From an uncultured Clostridia bacterium (GTDB lineage Bacteria; Bacillota; Clostridia; UMGS1810): a stretch of DNA of 64,000 bases. The translations under genes and the position numbers were made by a program. The notes under the pieces were generated by a model. That model did no database searches. It was given only the letters and a program-made list of their open reading frames with translations, and had not been told where the DNA came from. Position 1 is the first letter of the stretch. Every line of letters begins with the position of its first letter. This document shows positions 43,596-54,700 of the stretch, in pieces. The stretch lies in contig CAKSTL010000007.1 of assembly GCA_934500875.1 (NCBI GenBank), positions 62,001 to 126,000 on the forward strand, in the 5' to 3' direction.

Positions 43596-45227
43596 TTGAG
43601 TGAAAACAAAAATCAAACCTTTGTAAAAGGCGCACTGATACTGGTCTGTGCAAACATTTTGGTAAAAGTTATCGGAGCGGGTTTTAAAATTCCGCTTACA
43701 TATATCCTCGGTGAGGAGGGAATGGGGCTTTTTTCAACAGCGTACACAATCTACAGTCTGCTGTTTATAATCGCAACGGCGGGGCTTCCGGTGGCGGTGT
43801 CGAAAATGGTGTCCGAAAGCAGAACGCTTAAAAGACCGGGCGAAGTAAAGCTTATTTTGAAGGTGAGCTTTGCAATACTTTCGGCAATAGGTATTTTAGG
43901 ATTTTTTATACTGTACTTCTTCGCAGGAAGGTTTTCGGTTATGCTCTCAAACCCGAGGGCGGAGCTTGGAATTAAGGCGATTGCGCCGGCTATGCTTTTT
44001 GTGGCGCTTATGTCGGCGTTCAGAGGCTTTTTTCAGGGGCATCAGAATATGTTTCCCACGGCTGCGAGCGAGGTTTTTGAGGCGCTCGGAAAGCTTATTT
44101 TCGGATACGGATTTGCATATTATTTTGCATCAACAATAACAAACGACATTATGCGCATAAACCTTGGTGCGGCAGGTGCGGTTGCAGGCGTTTCAATGGG
44201 CGCTTTGCTGGGCTTTGCGGTGCTTATTGTGATATATGCCGCAAACCGCAAAAAGCTTTATTCGGGCAAAGATTCAAGCATCTGCCGAAGCGGAGGGGAA
44301 ATTGCAAAAAAGCTTATTTCCATTGCCGTTCCCATAACAATCGGAGCGTCGGTTTTTTCGCTTACAAGCATAATCGATATGGCTATGATAATGCGCCGTC
44401 TTGAGGCGGCTGGGTTTGACCCCAAAACAACCGCCCTTGCGCTCTACGGCTCGTACACAGGATATGCCGTTCCGCTGTTTAATATGCCGCCGACGCTGAT
44501 TTCGTCAATCAGCATAAGCGTTGTGCCGGCAATTGCGGGGGCATACGTCGGAGGAGAACACTCGTTTGTGTCGCAGCTTACAAAAAAATCGGTTAAAATA
44601 ACCATTCTTTTCGCACTTCCCTGCGCAATAGGAATGTCAACCCTTGCAAGACCGATTTTGCAGGCGGTATATACAAATTCAAATGCGGCGCAAACGTTGT
44701 CCATACTTGCAGTCGCAATAGTTTTTGTATCGCTCGTTATGCTTACAAACGCTATTCTGCAATCGATAGGCAGAGTTAACATTCCGGTTATAAATATGGT
44801 TTTGGGCGGCATTTTGAAAATAATTATAAACTATTTTCTTGTTGCAAACCCCGATATCAACATAAGCGGTGCGCCGATTGGCACAAACGCTTGCTACATT
44901 CTTATTCTTACGCTTAACATCTTTTGGATTGTAAAGCTTATGAAAGTTGATTTTTCGGTATCGGAATTTATAGTAAAACCCGTCCTCTGCGTTACGGCAA
45001 TGGGTGCGGCGGTAATCGGCACAATGTCGGTTGTAAGCAGTGTTTTTGCCTCGTCGGGCAGAATTTTTTACCTTACGCTTACGCTTGTCTGCGTTGCGGC
45101 AGGCGCCATAACTTACGGCATAATGCTTTTTGTCACAAGGCTTATCACATATGACGACGTTCTTATGCTTCCCAAGGGTGAAAAAATAGCCAATTATATG
45201 CTGAAATTCCGCTTAATTAAGCGGTAA
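43596..45227 (+). CDS. Polysaccharide/lipid flippase, SpoVB/MurJ-like
   Basis: A 543-residue MOP-superfamily exporter with about 14 membrane helices. FVKGALILVCANILVKVIGAGFKIPLTYILGEEGMGLFSTAYTIYSL and FRGFFQGHQNMFPTAASEVFEALGK match the SpoVB group. Members carry lipid-linked cell wall or cortex precursors across the membrane. Since the upstream promoter looks vegetative, a MurJ-like role is as likely as a sporulation one. TTG at 43596 is used; GGGAG lies 12 bases upstream, rather far, and a GTG nearer to it opens only a five-codon frame. Confidence 0.88.
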   Translation: MSENKNQTFVKGALILVCANILVKVIGAGFKIPLTYILGEEGMGLFSTAYTIYSLLFIIATAGLPVAVSKMVSESRTLKRPGEVKLILKVSFAILSAIGILGFFILYFFAGRFSVMLSNPRAELGIKAIAPAMLFVALMSAFRGFFQGHQNMFPTAASEVFEALGKLIFGYGFAYYFASTITNDIMRINLGAAGAVAGVSMGALLGFAVLIVIYAANRKKLYSGKDSSICRSGGEIAKKLISIAVPITIGASVFSLTSIIDMAMIMRRLEAAGFDPKTTALALYGSYTGYAVPLFNMPPTLISSISISVVPAIAGAYVGGEHSFVSQLTKKSVKITILFALPCAIGMSTLARPILQAVYTNSNAAQTLSILAVAIVFVSLVMLTNAILQSIGRVNIPVINMVLGGILKIIINYFLVANPDINISGAPIGTNACYILILTLNIFWIVKLMKVDFSVSEFIVKPVLCVTAMGAAVIGTMSVVSSVFASSGRIFYLTLTLVCVAAGAITYGIMLFVTRLITYDDVLMLPKGEKIANYMLKFRLIKR

Positions 45228-45282
45228 ATTAGTGTATTTTGTATAAATTTTTTAAAAATGACCGATTTTTCAAAAAAAACAC

Positions 45283-45310
45283 TTGCAAAAATTTTTAAAT
45301 TCATTAAAAT
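45283..45310 (+). promoter_or_regulatory. Promoter of the HU gene
   Basis: TTGCAA at 45283-45288 and TAAAAT at 45305-45310 are 16 bases apart; the gene follows after about 58 bases with AGAGGTGG as ribosome site. Confidence 0.6.
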
Positions 45311-45368
45311 ATAGTTAAAAGGTAAAATTTGTTTACTTTATAACAAAAATAGAGAGGTGGAGTTTTAA

Positions 45369-45641
45369 ATGAATAAGTCGGATTTAATCGCAAATATCGC
45401 TGAAAAGAGCGGTCTTACAAAAAAGGATGCAGATAAAGCTTTGAGCGCTGTTATCGACAGCATTACAGACGCTTTAAAGAGCGGCGATAAAGTTCAGCTC
45501 GTTGGTTTCGGTACATTTGAAATCAGAGAAAGAGCTGCAAGAAACGGTATCAACCCGCTTACAAAAGCAGAAATCAAAATCCCTGCTACAAAGGTTCCTG
45601 CATTTAAAGCAGGCAGCGCTTTGAAAGACGCTGTTAAATAA
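45369..45641 (+). CDS. hup: HU-family DNA-binding protein
   Basis: A 90-residue nucleoid protein. MNKSDLIANIAEKSGLTKKDADKAL begins the helical dimer part; the arm contains GFGTFEIRERAARNGINPLTKAEI, and the VPAFKAGSALKDAV end is typical. It bends and compacts DNA as a dimer. A single gene with its own promoter and terminator. Codon use is slightly more biased to GCT and AAA than its neighbours, as expected for an abundant protein. Confidence 0.97.
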   Translation: MNKSDLIANIAEKSGLTKKDADKALSAVIDSITDALKSGDKVQLVGFGTFEIRERAARNGINPLTKAEIKIPATKVPAFKAGSALKDAVK

Positions 45642-45679
45642 TTAACCATGATTTGTACGGCGGGTTTGTCCGTCAGAAA

Positions 45680-45720
45680 AAGGCACAGGATTTTTAAAAT
45701 TCCTGTGCCTTATATTTTTT
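45680..45720 (+). terminator. Terminator after hup
   Basis: AAGGCACAGGA and TCCTGTGCCTT form an 11-base stem followed by ATATTTTTT. Confidence 0.9.
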
Positions 45721-45740
45721 AAAAAGGATTGAATACAAAA

Positions 45741-45980
45741 ATGCGGCTTGACAAATATCTTAAAGTTTCAAGACTTATAAAAAGACGCACACTTGCTCAG
45801 GAGGCGTGCGAAAACGGCAAGGTTACCGTAAACGGCAAGGTTGCAAAACCGTCGGCAAACGTAAAGGAGGGCGATATTTTATCGCTTACCTTCGGTGAGA
45901 AGGTTATAACCGTAAAAATAACTGCCGTTGCCGAGCACGTTTTAAAACAGGACGCTTCCGATATGTACGAAGTTTTGTAG
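45741..45980 (+). CDS. rqcP: RqcP, S4-domain ribosome quality control factor
   Basis: A 79-residue S4-domain protein (MRLDKYLKVSRLIKRRTLAQEACENGKVTVNGKVAKPSANVKEGD) of the YabO/Hsp15 type. RqcP binds stalled 50S-peptidyl-tRNA complexes and helps RqcH add alanine tails. ATG at 45741 fits the family; AAAAAGGA lies 12 bases upstream. hup-rqcP adjacency is the usual order in Firmicutes. A promoter is not obvious, so read-through from hup may matter. Confidence 0.94.
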   Translation: MRLDKYLKVSRLIKRRTLAQEACENGKVTVNGKVAKPSANVKEGDILSLTFGEKVITVKITAVAEHVLKQDASDMYEVL

Positions 45981-45985
45981 AAAAT

Positions 45986-46036
45986 AAAACCCGATACGCA
46001 GCCGTAAATCGGATTGCATACCGGGTTTTTGTTTTT
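45986..46036 (+). terminator. Terminator after rqcP
   Basis: AAACCCGATACGCA and TGCATACCGGGTTT form an imperfect stem around a 14-base loop, then TTTTTGTTTTTT. Confidence 0.8.
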
Positions 46037-46037
46037 T

Positions 46038-46136
46038 CAAATGTTTTTATTTTCCTGAATACAATGCTTTTATTTCTTAAATACAGCGTTTTTTAAACAC
46101 AATATTTTTTCTGACGCAATGTTTTTATTTTTCAAA
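46038..46136. repeat. Degenerate direct repeats at the 3' end of the GH30 gene
   Basis: Read on the minus strand, GTGTTTGAAAAATAAAAACATTG (end of the gene, including its stop) is followed by two or three weaker copies, such as TGTATTTAAGAAATAAAAGCATTG. The period is irregular, roughly 30 to 40 bases. Confidence 0.5.
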
Positions 46137-47471
46137 CACAACCGTTGAAACAGAATTTTCCATAACGTCAAAATACCATATGCTGCCGCCGTAAAAAATC
46201 TGGCACTGTCTTTTTTCGCTGTTGGGATTAACCACGTTTACAACAAAGCTGCCGTCGGGATTTTCTGCCGTGCAGCAAACCGTTTCAAACTGCAAATTTC
46301 TGAACGCAGATATTTCGTGACCTTCGTTTGTGAGCCTGCTTTGGTAAATTTTTGCACCGTTTTGAATAAAATGCGCAAAATGATTGAACGCCATATACTG
46401 ACCGCTCTTTTTTAACTCGCCGCTTCTGTTATCGTGCATAACAAGTCCTGCGCAGTAGCAATGCCCGATATTGGGTCTGCCCTCCTCGTCGAGCATAAGA
46501 TTCCACCCTGTAAACGTTTCGCAGCCGTGGTTAAGTGCCTTTGCCATCATAGAAGCCCACTTGCACCAGTCGGTGTCAAAACAGTCCTTAAGCCTCGGGC
46601 CGCCCTCGGTGAACTGAAACCGTATTTCGGGATGTTCTTTTTTTATTCTGTCAATCATCTCAATGCAGCCGTTATAGTAGTGAAATGCCGCCGACGAACA
46701 GCATTCTGTAAGGTTCGGATATTCTTCAAGCATCCAGTTTACACGCCGCCAGCCGTTAAAATTATGGTCGTGAAACCATATGTCAACATCCATATTTTCT
46801 GCCTTGAGCAAATCGGAAAGCGCAAAAATATACTCCGCCTCCTGGTCGGGATTCCATATGCAGGCAGGAAATTTTCCGTACTGGTCAACATCAGGCTCGT
46901 TTTGCGGCGTCAGAGCGCTTATGTGTATGCCCTCCGCCTCGTATGCCTTAAGATATTTTACAATATATTTTGCAAACACTTTTATGTATTTTGAACGCAT
47001 ATATCCGCCGCAAATACAGCCGCCCGTTTTCATCCAGCCCGGAGGGCTCCACGGCGAAGCAAAAATAAACAAATCGGGACGGATTTCCAGAATTTCTTTT
47101 ATCATTGGAATGATATATCTTCTGTCACGCTCTACCGAAAAATGCTCAAGCGATATATCGCCCGGCACGTCGTCATACGTGTAAATTTCGGCAGAATAAT
47201 CGCACGAGCCGATTGCAAGCCGTGCAACGCTTAAATTAAGACCCTCTTTTGAATAAATGCTTTTCAAAAACTCTTTTCTTGCTTTCTTTTCCATTTTCGA
47301 CAGCATATAGCACGAGGCGCCGGTAAGCGCAACGCCAAAGCCGCCGCATTTTCCGAAATCCGTTTTTTCATAAACTATCTCCTGCGCCGCACCGCATTCG
47401 CTGCCGGCCGAAAACACAGGCTCTTTGCGCATAATGCCAAAATCGTTTGTTGTGTACTTTGTAACCTTCAT
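46125..47471 (-). CDS. Glycoside hydrolase family 30-like enzyme
   Basis: A 448-residue (beta/alpha)8-barrel glycosidase of the GH30 type (glucosylceramidase-like). The opening FGGFG/ALTGAS block, ASPWSPPGWMKT, the acid/base Glu192 in TPQNEPDV, and the nucleophile Glu289 in QFTEGG are all in place, and a beta side domain ends the protein. There is no signal peptide, so it acts inside the cell, probably on imported glycosides. Substrate unknown: glucosyl, xylosyl or fucosyl links are all found in the family. A stand-alone gene, opposite to rqcP, with a sound GGAGG site at the start. Confidence 0.9.
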   Translation of the reverse strand: MKVTKYTTNDFGIMRKEPVFSAGSECGAAQEIVYEKTDFGKCGGFGVALTGASCYMLSKMEKKARKEFLKSIYSKEGLNLSVARLAIGSCDYSAEIYTYDDVPGDISLEHFSVERDRRYIIPMIKEILEIRPDLFIFASPWSPPGWMKTGGCICGGYMRSKYIKVFAKYIVKYLKAYEAEGIHISALTPQNEPDVDQYGKFPACIWNPDQEAEYIFALSDLLKAENMDVDIWFHDHNFNGWRRVNWMLEEYPNLTECCSSAAFHYYNGCIEMIDRIKKEHPEIRFQFTEGGPRLKDCFDTDWCKWASMMAKALNHGCETFTGWNLMLDEEGRPNIGHCYCAGLVMHDNRSGELKKSGQYMAFNHFAHFIQNGAKIYQSRLTNEGHEISAFRNLQFETVCCTAENPDGSFVVNVVNPNSEKRQCQIFYGGSIWYFDVMENSVSTVVFEK

Positions 47472-47585
47472 TATACATACCTCCGTATAGCCGAAAGCTT
47501 AAAATCCGTCTGTCTGAAAAAGAATTTTTCGGCTAAGGTCATTGTACCACAGATTTTTTCAAAAAAACATTCCATTTATTTAACA

Positions 47586-48470
47586 TTAGGTGCATTTTTT
47601 ATTTTTTTCTTTTCCGCCAAGCAGTGTGACAAACAGCGACGAAAGCACAAGCAAGCCGCCTATGACAACATTTGCGGTAATTTTTTCGTCAAGGATGGCA
47701 AGCGACGCAAGAACGCTTGTAACAGGCTCAAGCGTTGAAATAAACGATGCGGTTGTGGGGCCGACTTTTTCCATTCCGGCAAAAAATCCCCAGAACGCAA
47801 GCGCTGTTGAAACAAGCGCAATCATTACAACTGCGGCAAGACCCGGTATGTCGTGCGGCGGCTCGAATCCTGCAAAAATATTGAGCATACCGTACACCAA
47901 TGACGCACCAAGCATTATAAATGCCGACGATTCAATTCCTTTTCCGGGCCTTACAATCCGTGAACTTGCGAGTATGTATGCCGAATAAAAAAGCGCCGCC
48001 ATAAGCGCCAGAATTATGCCTCTTAAGCTTGCGTCAAACTCTGCGCCGATTATGGCAAACGCACCGACAAGCGCAAGGATAAGCGATATAAGCTTTTGCG
48101 GTGTTATTTTTTCTTTAAAAAAGATAACCGAGCCTGCCATAACAATTGCGGGGTGGGTATACAAAAGAAGCGCCGCAACGCCCGTGGACGCATATTTTAA
48201 CGCCATAAAATAGCACAGTGATTCGCCCACATACCCGAATGCGCCCAGCATCATATATAATATTATTTCTTTTTTCGGCGGTATTTTGATTTTTTTAAAA
48301 AACATCATTGCAAACATAAAAACCGCCGCCGTTAAAAACCTTAAAAACAGCAGTGTGAATGTGCTTGTTCCCGAAGCATACGCAATTTTTGCAAACACGG
48401 GCAAAAGCCCGAAAGAAATTCCCGATATCGCAACAAGTATTACACCTGCCGTGTTTTTTGTATCCCTCAT
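47586..48470 (-). CDS. EamA/DMT-family transporter
   Basis: A 294-residue membrane protein with ten helices in two EamA repeats (first GVILVAISGISFGLLPVFAKIAYASG, second near residue 155, LRGIILALMAALFYSAYILAS). DMT exporters carry small metabolites such as amino acids, but the substrate cannot be read from the sequence. GPTTASFISTLEPVTSVLASLAILDEKIT is the typical second-repeat signature. It has its own promoter. Confidence 0.92.
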   Translation of the reverse strand: MRDTKNTAGVILVAISGISFGLLPVFAKIAYASGTSTFTLLFLRFLTAAVFMFAMMFFKKIKIPPKKEIILYMMLGAFGYVGESLCYFMALKYASTGVAALLLYTHPAIVMAGSVIFFKEKITPQKLISLILALVGAFAIIGAEFDASLRGIILALMAALFYSAYILASSRIVRPGKGIESSAFIMLGASLVYGMLNIFAGFEPPHDIPGLAAVVMIALVSTALAFWGFFAGMEKVGPTTASFISTLEPVTSVLASLAILDEKITANVVIGGLLVLSSLFVTLLGGKEKNKKCT

Positions 48471-48511
48471 TTGTATTCTCCTTTTTGATAAACTTTAAGC
48501 ATATCCAATTA

Positions 48512-48540
48512 AGTATATAACAAACCGAAAAAATTTGCAA
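48512..48540 (-). promoter_or_regulatory. Promoter of the EamA gene
   Basis: On the minus strand TTGCAA (48540-48535) and TATACT (48517-48512) are 17 bases apart, about 40 bases before the start codon. Confidence 0.65.
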
Positions 48541-48639
48541 CAGCCCGTATTGCAGTTGGCGGAATATGCCTGATTATTTCTTTATACCGGATTGCATACT
48601 TATTTCTAAAAAGGAAATATTGATTGTAAAAAATTTATA

Positions 48640-48682
48640 ATAAAAAATTCCCCTATAACGCACATTACAGGGGAATTTTTTG
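48640..48682 (-). terminator. Terminator after the giant SLH protein
   Basis: AAAATTCCCCT and AGGGGAATTTT form an 11-base stem; on the minus strand a T-run follows. The remaining 170 bases up to the EamA gene hold that gene's promoter and AT-rich sequence. Confidence 0.75.
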
Positions 48683-48710
48683 TGTTAAAATATGTGATTT
48701 TGCAAAGATA

Positions 48711-51700
48711 TTACTTCCAGTTTTCAGCGCCGCCGTTAATTTCATATTCGTGGGTATTTGCCGCCTCGGCAACATCCTCGTAATACCACTTTGAAGAAGA
48801 AACATCACTAAACAGCCTTATACTGCCGCTATGCTCGTTTATATACTCGGCATCTGCCTTTCTTGCGAGCATATTGTTAACGATTTTTGCAACAGCGGCA
48901 CGTTTGATAAATGCATCGGGACCGAAAGTGCCGTCGCTGTTGCCCGAAATCCAGCCCAATTCTGCGGCGTCGGAAATATTTTTTGCCGCCCAGTGGTCAT
49001 CCGAAACATCCGAAAACATTTTTGTACCCGATATATCAATATCAACAAATCGCATTGCCATTGCAATAAATTCCGCTCTTGTTATTTCGCCTTCGGGATT
49101 GAATATGCCTTCGCCGCTGCCCTTTACAATGCCCATACCGGCAAGCGCCGCAACGGCGTTAAAGTACCAGTCGTCAGCGTTTACGTCGCCAAATACCGTC
49201 TCGCCCGACGTATTTTTGTCAATCAGCAGATTATAGAACATCTGCGCCGCTTCCGCCCTTGTCATATTGCTTTCGGGTTTAAACGTATTGTCACCGCTGC
49301 CTATGAGATATCCTATATGCTTTTCGGTTTCAAGATGTTTTGCAACGCCTGTTTCCCAAGGATTTGCAACAGCCGTTTCCGAAGGATTCTGTTCACGGTT
49401 TTTGTCATTTTCGCTCCACTTTGCATAAAGCGTGATATTCTTTGTGATTTTGGCAGTAAAATCAAATTTATCGGAAAGATTGCCGTCCGTGTACCAGCCG
49501 TCAAAGGTATAACCCTCTTTTTCGGGCGACTGAGGCTCTTTTGCACATTCGCCGCTCTTTACGCTCCGGCTTTCAACTTTGCTTCCGCCGTCAGTGTTAA
49601 AATCAACGGTATACGCTGCTGACGGCAAAACTTTTCCGCCGCTTCCGCCGCTTCCTCCGGAGCCGCTTCCCGAACCGCCGCCTTTTCTGTAAACCGTGAC
49701 GGTTGCGGTAATTGTGCCGCTGCCCTGATAGTTTTTGCTGCCCTCGCCGTCAAAACCGTTGTAGCTTATTGTAACGGTATAAACGCCGTTGTTTTTGGTG
49801 ATTTCCGAAAAAGCAACCTCGGCGCCGTTTTCGTCTTTAGCCGCAGTAGAAACGTTTGCAAGAGAAAGCTTTTCGTCTGCAAGCATACCGGTTATATTGC
49901 ACATACTGTTTTCATCGGGCGTAGTGCCGTAGCCTGCGCTTGTGTCCTTTCCGGTAACCGTCAGAGTGAACGGTGTAACCGAAAGCGTGCCGTTTTGTGT
50001 TGTTATTTCGTAGTTTGATGTCACATCATTATTTTCGCTGTCCGAAATAACGATTTTTTCTATTTTGTTCTCCGTTTCGCCTGCGTTTGTTATCGTGCTG
50101 TCCGCAGTCATAGCGGCAGATAATTTATGACCGTCCGCAAGACCGTGTCCGTCTGCAAGATGTGCCTCGTTTGACGAAAGGGGAAGTGCGTCGTACACCC
50201 TGCTGCGGTCCGCAGCCTTTACAGTAACGGGTCTTTTGCTGATTTCAACAGTTGCTCTCTGAGTAAAATAACGTGTTACGTAACCGCCGCTGAGCACCTC
50301 GATACAGCAATAATACTCGCCGCTCTCCGATACGTCCTTAACAGCATATGTGTTATAAGAATCCGAAGAAACCGCCACTGCGCTGTTTGAGCCGCTCGGA
50401 ACGAAATACCACTGATATCTCTCAACAGAAAGACCGTCTGCAAAATTATACGTAATAATATGCTCTTTTCCGTCATACTCGCCCGTATATCCGTCCATAT
50501 TTATGCTTGCCACGGTGTATGCGGCATAGTATTTTTTGTCGCCGCAATCGCTCTTTTTGATTTCATACACTCTTATGCCCTGCATAAGCTCATCTTCATA
50601 CCAGCCGGCAAAATCGTATCCGTCCCTCAAAATGTCTGTAGGAAGAACAGCCCCTTCGCCGTAGGTATACTCTGAAATTTCGCCCGAATTTATAAATCCG
50701 CCGTTTGCTTCATACGAAACCGAATACGTCATTGCCTCCCACACTGCATAAAGCTTAATGTCAGCGTTTTCGCAATACGTGCTTCCTGAAGGGTATGCTG
50801 CTGCGCCGTCTTTGTCTGCCGCCCAGCCGATAAATTTATATCCGTATCTTTCGGGTATCAAATCGGACACGGCTACGTCGGTACCATAAGTCTTTACCGT
50901 GTTTTCGGGCATATTGCCGACATAATCCGCAGTGTTTGAATTATACGTAACGGAATATGTGCTTTGTCCTACGCCCCTTATTGTTATAACCTTTGCCTCG
51001 GTAACGTTTGTGATGTCAAAATACAGCGTGCTGCCGTCCCCGGATGTTTTCTCAAGCAAGGCTCCGTTTGCGTAAACCAGCATATCGGAAGCATTGTATC
51101 CGTCGGACAGAGTGATGTTAAACGAGAATGTTTCGCCGTGCGCAACGGGATTTTCGCTCGTTACATTAACCGTAAATTCACTGCTGCTGTCGGGAACCGA
51201 TATGCGGTACGAAACAGGCTCGAATTTTGCCTCAAGATATATGTCGCTTTCAACCTGCGACTCAAAATCGTACTCGTCATCACCTGCAAACCAGCCTGTA
51301 AACACATATCCTGTCTTTACGGGAGATTTCGGCTTCTGCGCTTTGCCGTTGTAAACTACGCTTTCCGAGTGGTCCACCTCACCGTCAACGATATATTTAA
51401 CGGTGTAAATATCCGCAGTTATGCCGTGCATATAAATCAGAACGTCGTCTGTGATGTTCTCTGCGTTGAATGTGTAAACGTTTCCGTTTTTGTTCGGAAC
51501 AAGCAATATTCCGTTTGCATATACCTTCATATTATCAGCGTTGTAGTGGTCTGCAACCGTTATTGCAAAGGTGTAGCTGTCGCCGTAATTTACAGAAGAT
51601 GAATCATATAAATCCACTGTATAACCAATTCCGTCTGCGGGCGGTGTAACTTTAAGGGTCTTTAACTCAAACCTTGCATAAGCGGAAAAGTTTTTGTCAA

Positions 51701-54700
51701 GCACCGTTGTTTCGTCCACTCTGCTGCCGCCGTTCTCTTCGGTGTACCAGCCTGTAAATCTGTACCCCTGTTTTGAAGGAGGATTGGGAAGCACAACCGT
51801 TTCGCCGCTGCCCTCGATTGCGGACTGAACGTAATAAAGACCGCCGTCAAGGTAAAAACTTGCAGTGTATATCTTCTTTGCCTTTGCGGTTGCAATAAAC
51901 GAAACAGGACCTTTTATTCTGTATAATCCGTCCGAAACAAGCTCGGCATTTTCGGAAGGAACTGCGGTTATGACAGGCTGAGCATATCCATCGCCGCTTT
52001 CGGCGGTTACCTCAACGGTTTTGTTATATTCAACCTCGTTTGCGCTTATTGTTCCGGTAACGCCGTCGCCGGTAATGAGCGTTACAGAGAATTTGTTAAT
52101 TCTCCACTGCGCATAAAGCGTCACAAACGCATTGACGCTCAGCTCGCTTCCTGCGCCGTAGCTCGTTCCCGTGCCGTCAGCTTTTGTGTTCCATTCGATA
52201 AATGTATATCCTGTGCGCTCGGGCACCTGATGGCTTAATACAAGCACTTCGCCGTAGCTTTTTGTCTGCTCTGCCGGAACAGAAACGTCATCCGAAGTGT
52301 TTTTGTCGTATTTTACCGTATATGTATCGGCAGTCCATTTTGCATAAAGCCTTACATCCTCAGTCACTTCGGTCATAAAGTCATACGGATATAAATAAGC
52401 GCTGTCTTTATACCAGCCGTCAAAGGTATGCCCTGCTCTTTCGGGAGTGGCAGGCTTTGTCACCTTCATATTTTCTTCAACGGTGCTGATTAAATATATG
52501 CTGCCGTTGCTTACAAATGTGACAGTATACAAAGGCTTTGACACAACCGAAACAGAAATCACCGGCTGTGATGTTACGTTTGAAACGGTGTAGGTAAATA
52601 CGTCGCCGTTTCTTGTTCCGCTAAGTCTGTTTCCGTCTGCGAATACCACGGGAGAAGCGGTTTTATATCCTTCTGCCAGCGTAACGGTGAACGAAAAATC
52701 ATCTCCGCTGTTAACCACCGAATTTTTCGGCGATACGGTATATCCCGTGCCGTCATTGAGTATAATGCGGAACGTTTCTTTCTTTACGTCATAAATATTT
52801 ACGCTTGTATCGCAGGATATATTTGTTAATGTATAAGTATACGCATTGCCTTCGGCATATGTTGCGCCAAGAAGTATTCCGTTTGCCGAAACCGTCATTT
52901 TGTCAAAGTTATAGCCCTCATCCACGCACACCTTAAAGCTGATGTTCGCACCCTTGTTTACGGTTATATTTTTTAATGCCGTTACGCATATATCGTTGTA
53001 ATATACCTTGTATCCTTCGCCCGAGGCAGGAATGGTTACCGTATAGCGTTCGCTTTTTAATATTACCGCATAAAGATGCACTGCGGTCTGTGAATCGATT
53101 GAAAGCCCCGTTGCAATTTCCTGTCCGTCGCTGTAGTAAACCGTATCACTTCCCGACGCAACAGACCATCCGCAGAACGTGTATCCCTCGGGAACAACAA
53201 TGCCGAGTTCGTCCGCCTTGGGCAGATAAAAGCTTCTGCCGTATACAGCGGAAATTGTGCCGAGCGTTTTTGTTCCGTTTACAAACGTAACGGTATAGTT
53301 TAAAGGCTCCCACGCCGCATAAAGCTCAAATTTATCCGAGGTGATATCCCACGCATTGGCGCTGTAGTAATCGGACAGCGACATATCTGTATTGTATACC
53401 AAATTTCCGCCCTTGTTAGGCAGGGTATAATAACCGGCAAACGTGTATCCGTATCTTGACGGCGGCAAAAGTTTGTCTGACGGAAGTATTTTGCCGTAGA
53501 CAGCGTCCGTGAAGGATGTGCCGGATGAGCCGCCTTCAAAGTTAAAGTTAATTCTTGTTCTTGCACCCTTCCAGACCGCATAAAGAGTTACCTCGCCGTC
53601 TTTTGCGGCGGTAAGATTTTTTACGCTCGCCCCGTCTGTATAGGTAATTTCGCCGTCGGGTGCATCAGACCAGCCTGCAAACTGGCAGCCCGTTTTTGTA
53701 AAGGTATTTTCCTTAAGCGAAAGTACGGTATCATAAACAGCCGTTGACGCATCCATATCTCCGCTTCCGCCGTTTGAGTCGTATTTTATAATGTATGTTA
53801 TCGGCTTCCACACGGCATAAAGAACAATATCCTCTGCGGCAATCAAAATGCTGTCGCCGCCGCTGTACTGCGCAGTATCGAAGTCTTTGTCAGTTGCCCA
53901 GCCGACAAAATCATATCCTGTTCTTGACGGCAAATCCGACTTAACGGAAACTGTATCTCCGTTTGTGTAAACACGCATATCAACCGGCGCATTTACACCG
54001 CCGTTTGCATTGTATATTACGTTTACGGATGAAGTATCGCAAACAACTACCGAAGTGTCGCTCTTTATTTGAACTCTGTATACTCCGTCCGCCGCAAATG
54101 CAAGGGTGCCGTTAATATATACCTTCGGCGACGCACCGCTTACAGTAAACCCGGCATAATCGCCCAGCATATAGCCGTCCGCACTTATTCCCGAAACCGT
54201 ATATCCGTCCGTAAGCGATACGCTTACCGCATATTTGACAGGCTCGTAAACTGCGTAAAGAACGGTATCTTTGTTCGGCATTGTATACAATGAAGTTATA
54301 ACGTCAGCTTTTGTTGCCGTTTCGCTCTCTGCCCAGCCTACAAATGTATATCCTTCCTTTTGAGGCACTGCACTGCTTAATCGAACCAAGCTTCCAGCAG
54401 GCGGATAGGCTGCGCTTACGTATGTGCTGAAAACACCGCCGTTTGCATTGTATATAAGCTCGGGATTTTTATTCCATACCGCAAAAAGCGTTACAAGCGA
54501 ATTGCCCATAGTAAAGCTGTCGCCGCCTCTGTACTGCGCAGTGTCGGAATCGGATTTTTCCGACCAGCCTGCAAATGTATAGTTTGCCCGGCTCGGAACA
54601 ACACTGCTTATACTGATTGTTTCATCAATATGCACCTCTTGTGCGGAGGGCGCACCCTCGCCGCCGTTTGCGTCATATGTTACGGTGAATTTATCTTTTT

